Shown piece after piece: positions 17,371 to 25,645 of a DNA stretch of 64,000 nt. Below the pieces are notes generated by a model. The model did not search any database and was not told where the DNA came from. It saw only the letters and a list, made by a program, of their open reading frames with translations. Position 1 is the stretch's first letter; each line of letters starts with the position of its first letter. The position numbers and the translations under genes were made by a program. Source of the stretch: Brevibacillus brevis (GTDB lineage: Bacteria > Bacillota > Bacilli > Brevibacillales > Brevibacillaceae). The stretch is from NCBI RefSeq assembly GCF_001039275.2, contig NZ_CP030117.1:3410001-3474000 (forward strand), read 5' to 3'.

Positions 17371-18759
17371 CTAGTTTATAAATGTAGCTTCAGCCTTCTT
17401 CTCTCCAATTACAATGGCTTGATATTGGAGGATTTGTGATGGCGAGGCAAGATGGCGATATTTTTCAAACAACTGTACACATTGCAGAGCATCATAATGT
17501 CGATTCATTAAATCCGATAGAACGAAACAGTGCAGGGTTTCATTGAGTCCACTTTCAATGCGTCCCTTTGTAAAATCATATTTTGCTTTCTGATAACGAT
17601 ATTGGAGATGCTGAACCATATTAACCAACAATGTTCGTTCATGGAATCTAGCAATATCTTCAGAGAGGCGTAATAAAACCTCATCCACGCAAAAGTGATA
17701 TTTATTAGCAGCTTCCATAATCGTAACAAGACCCGGAAGGATTTCAACAGGCTGCTCCGCTAGATAGTCGGTATATTCCTTAATGATTTCTTCATTCCCC
17801 ATTAATACTTCCAGTGTGTAAAAATTCGCCTTCGCAAAGACTGCAAACCGCTCAACGATTCTTATCCCGTCTTCGTCAAGAAGTTCAAACCAATGTAAAT
17901 CGGCGTATGCTTGTACATATTCTTTGGATTGGGAATAAGCGCCTTGCATCTGTAGGACTAGTCCTTTATATAAATAACCCATTCCGTAGTAGTAGACGAG
18001 CGGACGTTCTGTTTTTATCAACTCTGCCGCTCGATTTTTTCTGCGTTTTTGCAGCTTATCTTGGTAGATAATTTTGGAAAGCTCTCGTAGCTCATCTGCG
18101 TAGGTTTCTGCTTCACTCCATTTTTGCAAAGTGAAACAAACCTTCGCCAAATTTAATAAAGCGTCTAATTGATCCGTTTCTGGTAATCGCTTTCGATATG
18201 GAGAAAAGCGAATAACAGCCTTCTCATTCTCATCAGCATTTGTCCCGAGAATGGCCTGAAATAATCGGTAGTGACTCATCACAAACTGGGTAGAGTAGCT
18301 ATCTTTCTCGTTCTCAATTACGTACTCATAGAATGGCACCGCCTTTCCCAGTTTCCCATCCTCATATAATTGCTCAGCTACAGTAAACAGGATGGAGATA
18401 TTTTTGGGATTCTCCAACAATTGGGAGGCAACAGCTTCAATGCAATCCTTTCGTCCATTCTCAGCGCTTCGAATCAAGTAAGGTATCAATCGGGGGCGCG
18501 AAATTTTCCCTTCATATAAACATTCATCGGGATATAATTCATACATCCAACCAGGCTCGTAGCCAAACACCACAGCGAGCGCGTCTAATTGACTTATGGT
18601 GATAGCCCGAGGTGGATTCCCATTTAGAATCTCGCTCAGTGTCCCCGGATTAATACCGGTTAAATCCCCTAGTTTGCTCAATGTATAACCGCGCGCTCGC
18701 CGATGTTGTTCGATTTCTGACCGCAGCGACTGTTGCAATGTCCCTAGCAGTCCCCCCAT
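17371..18759 (-). CDS. HTH-TPR (RRNPP-type) quorum-sensing regulator, 462 aa
   Basis: An N-terminal XRE helix-turn-helix (about residues 10-75; RRARGYTLSKLGDLTGINPG, LSEILNGNPPRAITISQLD) is followed by a 370-residue all-helical region with TPR-like repeats. Examples are AVPFYEYVIENEKD, LLNLAKVCFTLQKWSEAETY and GMGYLYKGLVLQMQGAYSQS. This is the layout of NprR/PlcR-like regulators that bind a re-imported peptide in the TPR groove. The start follows AAGGGTGAT. The 39-residue exported peptide gene immediately downstream supports the assignment. The target genes are not evident; the neighbouring Spo0E-like gene could be one, linking cell density to sporulation. Confidence 0.8.
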   Translation of the reverse strand: MGGLLGTLQQSLRSEIEQHRRARGYTLSKLGDLTGINPGTLSEILNGNPPRAITISQLDALAVVFGYEPGWMYELYPDECLYEGKISRPRLIPYLIRSAENGRKDCIEAVASQLLENPKNISILFTVAEQLYEDGKLGKAVPFYEYVIENEKDSYSTQFVMSHYRLFQAILGTNADENEKAVIRFSPYRKRLPETDQLDALLNLAKVCFTLQKWSEAETYADELRELSKIIYQDKLQKRRKNRAAELIKTERPLVYYYGMGYLYKGLVLQMQGAYSQSKEYVQAYADLHWFELLDEDGIRIVERFAVFAKANFYTLEVLMGNEEIIKEYTDYLAEQPVEILPGLVTIMEAANKYHFCVDEVLLRLSEDIARFHERTLLVNMVQHLQYRYQKAKYDFTKGRIESGLNETLHCFVLSDLMNRHYDALQCVQLFEKYRHLASPSQILQYQAIVIGEKKAEATFIN

Positions 18760-18879
18760 AATGGATCACCCTTTTATTTTTCCTTTATTTTACAATCAAA
18801 TGGGTTATTATGGAAGGTGCACGAAATATTTCTTTTTCATTTTAATGGTAAGATAATAAAGCTTTAGACTGACCCTCTC

Positions 18880-18940
18880 AATCAAAACAGCGGTAGCCAT
18901 GGACCAGAAAATAAAGTCCTAGACTCCCGCTGTTTTATTG
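18880..18940. repeat. Long inverted repeat upstream of the HTH-TPR regulator
   Basis: AAAACAGCGG (18884-18893) and CCGCTGTTTT (18927-18936) form a ten-base-pair perfect stem around a 33-base loop, with further partial pairing outside (TCAA/TTGA). It could be a terminator or an operator; no gene ends directly next to it. Confidence 0.5.
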
Positions 18941-18986
18941 AATGAACGAACCCGTTACTTAATAAGACAAAAAATTAGGTCTATTC

Positions 18987-19016
18987 TTGACAAACCCCTT
19001 CGTATTCTGATATATT
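18987..19016 (+). promoter_or_regulatory. Sigma-A-type promoter
   Basis: A perfect -35 TTGACA (18987-18992) and -10 TATATT (19011-19016) are 18 bases apart. It reads into the small AT-rich frame below. Confidence 0.65.
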
Positions 19017-19019
19017 ATT

Positions 19020-19223
19020 TTGCTCGCTAGACGAAGTGCAGAATTAATAATCATTACGTTAAAAATCGGGGAGGTAAGAGAAACAGTAAAAACTTTTAAA
19101 GCGAAAGAGAATCCTACTAAATATAAACCTCAAATTACCTTAGCTAAAAGGCGGATAGAAGCATTCGAAATTTCAGTGTCTCTTATTGAAAGAGAAATAA
19201 ATGACCTTGATAAAAAAAGGTAA
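19020..19223 (+). pseudogene. Short lysine-rich open frame without a usable start
   Basis: The frame is open for 67 codons and its latter part reads like a basic helical protein (KAKENPTKYKPQITLAKRR, then SLIEREINDLDKKR). A good promoter precedes it and GGGGAGGT lies at 19069-19076, but no ATG/GTG/TTG follows at a workable distance; the only TTG (19020) sits at the expected transcription start. It is probably the remnant of a small gene that lost its start codon. I do not recognise a family. Confidence 0.3.
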
Positions 19224-19475
19224 TTATCAGCTTTTTCTTTGGCTCAAACTATGGTTATTTTAGAATTAAGTTTTACACCAGCCCCTAACCTCTTTCAAAG
19301 CTACTAAATCAAAATAGATGAATTCGAAAGGAGTCCATTTGGACTTCTTTAAATATTGTATAGCCATATGTAACTAAACTGGTCCATTAGTTTAATAGAG
19401 CTTATGTATCTTTATCAACTCCAGAGCGGCATACAGAATGGCTTGGCGTTAGCTAGGCTATGCTCGTCCCTTCAA
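19224..19475. other. Intergenic, AT-rich, one weak hairpin
   Basis: AAAGGAGTCC and GGACTTCTTT (19329-19353) can pair with one G-T wobble, perhaps the old terminator of the small frame before it. Nothing else is supported here. Confidence 0.35.
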
Positions 19476-19799
19476 TCAGAAACTCCAAAATGTAAATTCA
19501 AAGAACCAATTATCGCAAGTTTTCTCTAAGTTTGCTTTCCAATCGTCAAGTGGTATCAATCGTACTTCACCTAAGTTTTTATCACCCTCCAGATTAAAGT
19601 TAAATTGGAAAGCAGTAAAAATATCCTCATGATACTCCAGTTCATTCCATTCATAATGTATACCATAGTTTTCCAACACATATTTACCTCTTGTAATAGC
19701 TTGAGCGCGCAATTCCTGCCATTTGCATAGAAGTTGAACGCTACGGTTAGCCAGATATATAAAATGTATCTGTCCTTTTCTGTTCCAGCTATGACCCGG
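19476..19799 (-). pseudogene. Truncated hypothetical gene, 5' end missing
   Basis: The frame stays open from 19799, right after an in-frame stop, to 19476 (about 107 codons) but has no ATG or GTG near its beginning. A TTG at 19712 is possible, yet coding-like sequence continues upstream of it (NRKGQIHFIYLANRSVQLL). The protein is rich in aromatic and acidic residues (YGIHYEWNELEYHEDIF, ending NWFFEFTFWSF) and matches no family I know. Its upstream part runs into the end of the anti-sigma gene, suggesting that the sigma module replaced the original 5' part. Confidence 0.45.
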
Positions 19800-20511
19800 C
19801 TATTTTTTCTCCCCTTGGTTGTCTGCTGTTGGCGTCCGGTTCGACAGTGATGCCGATTTGATCAAAAGTCTGCCCTTCGGCGAGCTGGTAGGTCAGTATT
19901 CCAGATCCGTTTTCGTCGGGCTTGAATATGCCGCCATTTTCCCTCGTGCTGTTTTTCAGCAGCCAAACCTGGTAAACCTGTGAACCTTCGACGCCGGGCA
20001 ATTCGTGAACCTGCACCACCAAATTTTTCTCTGATCCCTGCTGGACAATATAGGCCATGCCGTTTGTTCCCGGGTGGCTTTGCTTGGCTGCTTTTAAGGG
20101 AATCGCCGTTAAAATTTCAATGGGAATATTTTCTGCATGGCGATTTTTTACCTGTACATTCGCGATTCCAAGGCCAATAAACGCGAGCAACAATCCGCAC
20201 ATGATACCGGTTGAAACTGGAGTGAACTGGCTTTTGAGCGTCATAGAGAGCTTCCTCATCTTAGTCATGAATGTTTCGGTACCGCTTTTCCTTTTTTGCT
20301 CAAAAACAAACCCCAGCACCTCGCCTTTTAGCGATTCAGGCACCTCGATTTCGGTATAATCGAACGGCAAAGCCTGCCAGGCCTGGGATAATTCCTGATA
20401 TTCTTTCTTACACTCCGTACAATTCTTTAAATGTTCAGCAAAGGCCATGTGTTCGCTCTCCTTGAGCTCATTTGCTATATATGGAATTAAATGATCACAA
20501 ACCCTTCTCAT
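19789..20511 (-). CDS. RskA-type anti-sigma factor, 240 aa
   Basis: An N-terminal zinc-binding anti-sigma domain has His and the CxxC of HLKNCTECKKEY (about residues 27-36). One transmembrane helix lies near 100-120 (VSTGIMCGLLLAFIGLGIA). An extracytoplasmic RskA domain ends with FDQIGITVEPDANSRQPRG, the usual anti-sigma-K C-terminus. The protein should hold the ECF sigma factor encoded just upstream (four-base overlap, ATGA) at the membrane until proteolysis releases it. The gene is last in a four-gene unit with sigma, lipoprotein and AcfC-like genes. Confidence 0.9.
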   Translation of the reverse strand: MRRVCDHLIPYIANELKESEHMAFAEHLKNCTECKKEYQELSQAWQALPFDYTEIEVPESLKGEVLGFVFEQKRKSGTETFMTKMRKLSMTLKSQFTPVSTGIMCGLLLAFIGLGIANVQVKNRHAENIPIEILTAIPLKAAKQSHPGTNGMAYIVQQGSEKNLVVQVHELPGVEGSQVYQVWLLKNSTRENGGIFKPDENGSGILTYQLAEGQTFDQIGITVEPDANSRQPRGEKIAGS

Positions 20512-21053
20512 TTTAAATCCTCCAGTTCCAAATGCTTCCTCAATCCTTTAAGAGCCTGGTGAAGCCTGCTTTTAATCGTGCCGAGCGGCTCTTGTTCCAG
20601 CTTGGCGATCTCTGAAAGAGAATACCCTTTCCAATAAAGCAAATCGATTAATTTTCTTTGCGCCGTCGGCAATTTGTTTTTCGCCATTGCAATATCATTC
20701 GTATTTACTCGTTGCTCGACTGTATTAGCAGGGTCGGCGATCTCTTCAAGTTCCTCTTGATGGTGTTGCGTATGCCTCTTCTCTTTGCGGAGGTAGTCAA
20801 TACAAATATTGCGGGTAATCGTGAGGAGCCAATTTACAAAGCTGCCTTGAGCAGGATCGTAATAGCTGTTTGTTGTCCATAGCCTCAAAAAGACCAACTG
20901 AATAATCTCTTTCGTCTTATCCTCATTCCCATTGCAAAACTTCATAACAAAGCTGTAAACAAGCTTTATATATCGATCATAGAGTTCCTCTAATGCGTGA
21001 CCATTTTTTTCGTTTACCAATCGCATTAATTCCGCATCATAATTTTCTTTCAT
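20508..21053 (-). CDS. ECF (group 4) RNA polymerase sigma factor, SigK-like, 181 aa
   Basis: Region 2 is seen as LEELYDRYIKLVYSFVMKF and WTTNSYYDPAQGSFVNWLL with the DYLR helix. Region 4 is LPTAQRKLIDLLYWKGYSLS plus GTIKSRLHQALKGLRKHL. Its partner anti-sigma gene overlaps it by four bases. Sigma/RskA pairs of this kind respond to envelope or redox stress. The upstream neighbours, a lipoprotein and an AcfC-like binding protein on the same strand, are probable regulon members and suggest an extracytoplasmic signal. Confidence 0.92.
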   Translation of the reverse strand: MKENYDAELMRLVNEKNGHALEELYDRYIKLVYSFVMKFCNGNEDKTKEIIQLVFLRLWTTNSYYDPAQGSFVNWLLTITRNICIDYLRKEKRHTQHHQEELEEIADPANTVEQRVNTNDIAMAKNKLPTAQRKLIDLLYWKGYSLSEIAKLEQEPLGTIKSRLHQALKGLRKHLELEDLK

Positions 21054-21149
21054 GTGGCACTCCCTGCTCTTGGATAAAAATATATTGCCATAACACTATT
21101 TTAAAAGTAAAGATGAGAACGACCGCGATTGATCGTTCCCTGGGCAGGC

Positions 21150-21608
21150 TTATTCAAATGCTGTTTCGCTGTTTATGACAAACCATACATCTTTTACTCC
21201 TTGTCCGTTTACATCCCCTTTTTGCAGGTCTTTTGCAAAATAATAGAGAGGAAATCCTTTGTACGTAACCTGCTTCTTCCCGTTGTCTTCTCTTATGATC
21301 GTATTGAAATCCTTTTTGTCAAAACCTTCCGGGACAGCGAAATCCTCCTGGGTAAATGCCGGCCAGTTTGCCAGGCAGTCTCCGCTGCAATTGCTTTTTC
21401 CTGCTTCGTCCTTTTTAAAGTAATACAAGGCCCTTCCCTGTGGATCCGCCAGGTACCCTCCAGCTTTCTCATTCTGCAAAAGCTGGAGGCTGACAACCGA
21501 GGCTTGTTCGGGTTGAACCGTCTCTGTTTTTACCTCCGTGCTTTTTCCGCAGGCAGCCAAAGCAAAAATAATCGAAAGTATCGCAAGGGTAAAAACTGCT
21601 TTTTTCAT
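21150..21608 (-). CDS. Secreted lipoprotein with two YxLYYF-type repeats, 152 aa
   Basis: A lipoprotein signal peptide with lipobox LAAC precedes two copies of the secreted repeat of unknown function: GGYLADPQGRALYYFKKDE with CSGDCLANWPAF, and QVTYKGFPLYYFAKDLQKGD with VKDVWFVI. The paired cysteines CSGDC are typical; a role in binding haem, metal or thiols has been suggested for relatives but not settled. The gene is 37 bases downstream of the AcfC-like gene and 97 upstream of the sigma factor. Confidence 0.85.
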   Translation of the reverse strand: MKKAVFTLAILSIIFALAACGKSTEVKTETVQPEQASVVSLQLLQNEKAGGYLADPQGRALYYFKKDEAGKSNCSGDCLANWPAFTQEDFAVPEGFDKKDFNTIIREDNGKKQVTYKGFPLYYFAKDLQKGDVNGQGVKDVWFVINSETAFE

Positions 21609-21645
21609 GTATGTTCCTCCCCGTTTTTTAGATTAAGACTCGTCC

Positions 21646-22452
21646 TTACTTCCAGCCCCATTTTTGAAAGATTTGGTGAGATTTTTCCGTTTTTAAATAA
21701 TCAATAAATTGCTGTGCCTCTTTTTTCTGATCAGTGATTTTCGTCAAGACGATCGGCGTTCCTCGATAGAGCTTTTCTTCTTCGGGCAGTTCGACCAGGT
21801 CAGTCACATCCTGGAGCCGGTAATGCCACGATTCATAGGTAATCCAGGCGTCCAGGCTGGAATTCGATTTCCATCGTTCAATGGCTTCGGCACTCGACTT
21901 TACAGAAAGGTTAATATTTTGAGAAATGCCTTCGATCAGCCCTTTTCTGCCTGCCATGTCTTCCCACAGGCCAAGCTGGCCAGCTCCATTCACATCGATT
22001 ATTTTGACTCCCTTTTTCGTTAAATCCTCCAGGCTTTCAATCTTCTTAGGATTTCCTTTCCTCACCAATATTCCTGCAGCACGCGGGTAAAGCGCCGTAC
22101 GTGATTTCGTGTCGATCATTTCGGGGTGGTTAAAGATGAAGTCCTGTAGCATATACTCGGAGCCACCGAAAATAATATCTGCATCTTGCTTTGCTTGGCC
22201 GATCCAATTGCCCTCTGGTCCGGCTGTTACTTCCACCTTCATTCCTGTTTCAGCTGAAAATTGTTCAGCAGCTTCCTTGATCGGTCCAAGTGGTCCACCT
22301 GGTCCGTATACCCGGATGACTTGATCACTTTGGCTGGCATTTAATGTCGCCTGGGACGCCGACTTACCGTCCATTTGTGCATAGGCTGACATTCCGGCAG
22401 ACGTAAAGACAAAGAGCAATAGAGCTGCTAGGAACACGATCTTCTTCATCAT
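21646..22452 (-). CDS. AcfC-like extracellular solute-binding protein, 268 aa
   Basis: A Sec signal peptide (KKIVFLAALLLFVFTSAGMS, likely cut after AYA) is followed by a type II periplasmic-binding fold. VYGPGGPLGPIKEAAEQF, DADIIFGGSEYMLQDF and ILVRKGNPKKI resemble the accessory colonisation factor AcfC and are more distantly like molybdate- or sulfate-binding proteins. The ligand is probably an oxyanion or small organic acid. No permease is adjacent. As the first gene of the sigma/anti-sigma unit it may supply the signal or be a target. Confidence 0.82.
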   Translation of the reverse strand: MMKKIVFLAALLLFVFTSAGMSAYAQMDGKSASQATLNASQSDQVIRVYGPGGPLGPIKEAAEQFSAETGMKVEVTAGPEGNWIGQAKQDADIIFGGSEYMLQDFIFNHPEMIDTKSRTALYPRAAGILVRKGNPKKIESLEDLTKKGVKIIDVNGAGQLGLWEDMAGRKGLIEGISQNINLSVKSSAEAIERWKSNSSLDAWITYESWHYRLQDVTDLVELPEEEKLYRGTPIVLTKITDQKKEAQQFIDYLKTEKSHQIFQKWGWK

Positions 22453-22582
22453 TCTTCCTCCATTTCACACATGTTTTTTCACGGTACTATCAAAGGAAAC
22501 GAAGGGAGGCTGGAAACGGTTTGCTTGTAATCGCAAAATGGTAAGAAAGTTTCATAAATCTATGGAAAACTAGTCTGTGAAT

Positions 22583-22639
22583 AAAAAAAGATCTCCGCAC
22601 AACCTACGCCAACTTGGCCTGGTGTGTGGCGATCTTTTT
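22583..22639 (-). terminator. Terminator after the acyl-CoA ligase gene
   Basis: AAAAAGATC (22585-22593) and GATCTTTTT (22631-22639) pair, with an inner CCGCACA/TGTGTGG stem. This accounts for the 315-base gap between the AcfC-like and ligase genes; I see no gene in the rest. Confidence 0.7.
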
Positions 22640-22767
22640 CATGTTCTGACACGAAGCGAATTCTTGGTCTCTCGCATCTGTTTTATATACGTGAGTTTGG
22701 CATAGCAAGCTGAAAAGTTGTGCAGCTTCCTTACTCACTGGCATTTTTCATTTAATCATGCGATCGT

Positions 22768-24276
22768 TTACGAGGTGCGCAATGAGCGACGCAAGATTTT
22801 CCCCGTACTGTTTTTAGGAAGCTCAGCTACGAATTCGACCTGACGGGGAACTTTGTATTTCGCCAGCTTGTCACGACAAAATGCCATGATATCCTCTTGG
22901 GAAACCGCAATTTCCTTCAATGCCACAAATGCCTTGACTGCTTCGCCATGTACCTCGTCAGGAATTCCAATCACAGCGGCCTCGATAATCGCTGGGTGCT
23001 GGTAAAGCACTTCTTCTACTTCACGCGGGTACACGTTATAACCATCAACGAGAATCATGTCTTTTTTCCGATCAACGATGTACACATATCCTTCTTCATC
23101 CATACGAGCCATGTCTCCCGTATACAGCCAACCATCTCGAAGCGCCGCAGCCGTATCATCTGGCAACCCGAGGTACCCTATCATAACGTTTGGCCCATGT
23201 ACAACCAGCTCGCCCACTTCTCCACGTGCGACTTCGTTTCCTTCGGGATCGACGACCTTGTTTTTCACGAGCGGGATATCGACTCCAACCGATCCTGGCT
23301 TTCTGGTCCCGTGCAATGGGTTAAACGTTGTAGCTGGAGCCGCCTCTGACAAACCGTAGCCCTCCAGTACCTTGGCATCGTATTTCGCTTCGAATTTGTG
23401 CAGGAGCTCGACGGGCATGGATGCACCTCCCGAGCAGTATATCCGGATGGAGGAGAAATCTTCTTTTGTCGCAGTCGGCAACTGTAGCAGATAGTTGTAC
23501 ATGGTCGGAACACCTGCAAAACATGTGGCCTTTTGCTCCTGAATCGTTTGGAGGACGTCTGCCGGATGAAATTTCGGCACAATAATAATGGCCGCTCCCG
23601 TGCGAATCGGGCCATTCATGCACACCGTCATGCAGAAGACATGAAACATCGGAAGTACCGCGACCATGCGATCTTCTGGCACCAGCTCGAACAATATCCC
23701 CATCGCTTCCGCATTCGAAGCCATATTGCGGTGGGAGAGCATCGCTCCTTTTGGCTGGCCCGTCGTACCTGATGTGTACAGGATTACAGCGAGGTCATCT
23801 TCGTTTCGTTCCGGCTCCGCGTACCCTGTCTCTGACCCTTGCCCTTCCTGTACAAGCTGATCGATCGTTATTTCATTTTCAATGGATTCCGTGTAGATGA
23901 GAAGCTGTAAATCTTCTATTTGGTCCTTCATCGGGGTTAGTACCGGCTGTAACGCGGATAAGGCAATGGCTGCCTTTGCTTTACTGTTGGTTAGAATGAA
24001 GCTAATTTCGCGCGCTGTATAGATGGGGTTCATGGGAACAACGACTGCTCCTACGCGGAGTATCGCATAGTAAGCGCTAACAAAATGGGGCCGATTATCC
24101 ATGAGCAGGGCGACAGCATCCCCTTTTCCAATCCCGTGCCTGGCAAGTCCTGCCGCGAGATGTTCGACCTGCTGATTGAATTGTGCATACGTAGTCGTTT
24201 CTCCCATAAAGATGAAGGCTGGGCGATCCGAAAACTGTTTCGCGCTCTGCATGAGGCTTTCATTCAAATGATACAT
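22768..24276 (-). CDS. Long-chain acyl-CoA ligase/synthetase (AMP-forming), 502 aa
   Basis: An ANL-superfamily enzyme that activates a carboxylic acid with ATP and CoA. The P-loop is YTSGTTGQPKGAML. EGYGLSEAAPATTFNP, GWLYTGDMARMDEEGY and DRKKDMILVDGYNVYPREVE are the A4-A8 motifs, and the catalytic lysine lies in PKNSTGKILRR. The acid is not predictable beyond a medium- or long-chain fatty acid or aryl acid. It is the last gene of an apparent operon with RpiR, CapA and MFS genes. A GTG one codon before the ATG is an alternative start. Confidence 0.9.
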   Translation of the reverse strand: MYHLNESLMQSAKQFSDRPAFIFMGETTTYAQFNQQVEHLAAGLARHGIGKGDAVALLMDNRPHFVSAYYAILRVGAVVVPMNPIYTAREISFILTNSKAKAAIALSALQPVLTPMKDQIEDLQLLIYTESIENEITIDQLVQEGQGSETGYAEPERNEDDLAVILYTSGTTGQPKGAMLSHRNMASNAEAMGILFELVPEDRMVAVLPMFHVFCMTVCMNGPIRTGAAIIIVPKFHPADVLQTIQEQKATCFAGVPTMYNYLLQLPTATKEDFSSIRIYCSGGASMPVELLHKFEAKYDAKVLEGYGLSEAAPATTFNPLHGTRKPGSVGVDIPLVKNKVVDPEGNEVARGEVGELVVHGPNVMIGYLGLPDDTAAALRDGWLYTGDMARMDEEGYVYIVDRKKDMILVDGYNVYPREVEEVLYQHPAIIEAAVIGIPDEVHGEAVKAFVALKEIAVSQEDIMAFCRDKLAKYKVPRQVEFVAELPKNSTGKILRRSLRTS

Positions 24277-24339
24277 CACACATCTACCCCCTTTTCAGAA
24301 AATTTTAACATCTATAACCAAGCCTATAAAGTATTACTT

Positions 24340-25608
24340 TTAGGAAACATGGGTGATTGGCGGTGCTGATTGAATGACTTGTTCATTGCGCTTCACAAAG
24401 AGCAGGAAAAGCACGCCGCAAATGATAAAGAGCAATCCGTTGACGATCATGGCGTTGCCAAAACCAGTGCCGATATCTCCGGCTGATTGAACGATAGAGC
24501 CCGTTACCAGCGGCGAGATGATCCCTGCCAAAGTAACTAAGCTGGACAACACGCCTACCAAAAGTCCCGTGCGTTCCGGCAACAAGCTACTGACAATGAC
24601 AGAGGCGGCTGTTCCTACAGAAAAAGCAAATCCTTTTCCGAGGCACAGGAGGATCAAGACAAGTGCCGTAGATTGAACAAGGGTAACACCGTAAAAGCAC
24701 AGTCCCCCTAAAATAATCGAAACACCGCCAACCAGAACATATGATTTACGATAGCTGCGATGCTTTTTAAAGAAACGATCACCAATCGAAGATATCAGAA
24801 TGGTCATCAGTCCAGCCAAAAGTCCCGTGCCAGCAATCGCATAGGCCATTTCCTGATTCGTAAACTGGAAAACCTTGACGAGATAGACAGGCTCCCATAC
24901 GGAGGCAAACGTCGTCCCCCAAATTTGTGCAAAATAGATTAAAAAACAGAATAGAAACGTGGATGAGAGCAAGACACCGGATATATCTGACCATTTCGCT
25001 TTTGGCAAGGTGGGAGCTTCGACTTTTGCAGGAGCGACGCTGACAAGTGGTTTTTCTTTTCCAATCCATAGCCAGACCAAGAGCCATATCAGACTGAGTG
25101 CGCCCATAAACGCCCAGGAAAATCGCCATCCATAGCTATCAATTAGCGCGACAATCATCGGTGCGGAAGCAACCGCACCGACGAAAGCACCGAAGTTCAC
25201 CGTTGAATAAACCAGTCCACGCTTTTCTTCAGGGAACCATTTGTTCAAATGGCTGACAACCGTTGCCCAAAATGGCCCTTCCCCTATTCCAAGCAATACC
25301 CGCGCAACGACAAGCATCGGCAAACCCGCGATCGCATAAGCGCCAAATTGGATGACTGTCCAGGACAGCGCCATGATCGCTAGCATTTTTTTCGTCCCGA
25401 TGCGGTCCGATAATGCGGCGCCTACAATCCCGGCGATGGAAAAAAGCCAGAAAAAGCTGCTTCCGACAAGTCCCCATTCCTTCTCGTTCAATGAAAATTC
25501 GGTCATAATCGGCACGGCAGAATATCCCGCAATCGTTTTATCCGCATAATTGATCATGTATAGCACAAATAACATAACCATTGTGATTCTGGCCATCATG
25601 TGAATCAC
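24340..25608 (-). CDS. MFS transporter, anion:cation symporter type, 422 aa
   Basis: Twelve predicted membrane helices, with the MFS loop motif SDRIGTKKMLAIMALSW between helices 2 and 3. RVLLGIGEGPFWATVVSHLN and WFPEEKRGLVYSTVNFG are typical of the ACS subfamily (glucarate, phthalate, hexuronate and similar carboxylates). It probably imports an organic acid with protons or sodium. It lies between CapA and the acyl-CoA ligase, all on the minus strand with short gaps, so the ligase may activate the imported acid. Confidence 0.88.
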   Translation of the reverse strand: MIHMMARITMVMLFVLYMINYADKTIAGYSAVPIMTEFSLNEKEWGLVGSSFFWLFSIAGIVGAALSDRIGTKKMLAIMALSWTVIQFGAYAIAGLPMLVVARVLLGIGEGPFWATVVSHLNKWFPEEKRGLVYSTVNFGAFVGAVASAPMIVALIDSYGWRFSWAFMGALSLIWLLVWLWIGKEKPLVSVAPAKVEAPTLPKAKWSDISGVLLSSTFLFCFLIYFAQIWGTTFASVWEPVYLVKVFQFTNQEMAYAIAGTGLLAGLMTILISSIGDRFFKKHRSYRKSYVLVGGVSIILGGLCFYGVTLVQSTALVLILLCLGKGFAFSVGTAASVIVSSLLPERTGLLVGVLSSLVTLAGIISPLVTGSIVQSAGDIGTGFGNAMIVNGLLFIICGVLFLLFVKRNEQVIQSAPPITHVS

Positions 25609-25645
25609 TCCATTTGTGTAGGAAATAGACTGCCATTGTTCCCCG

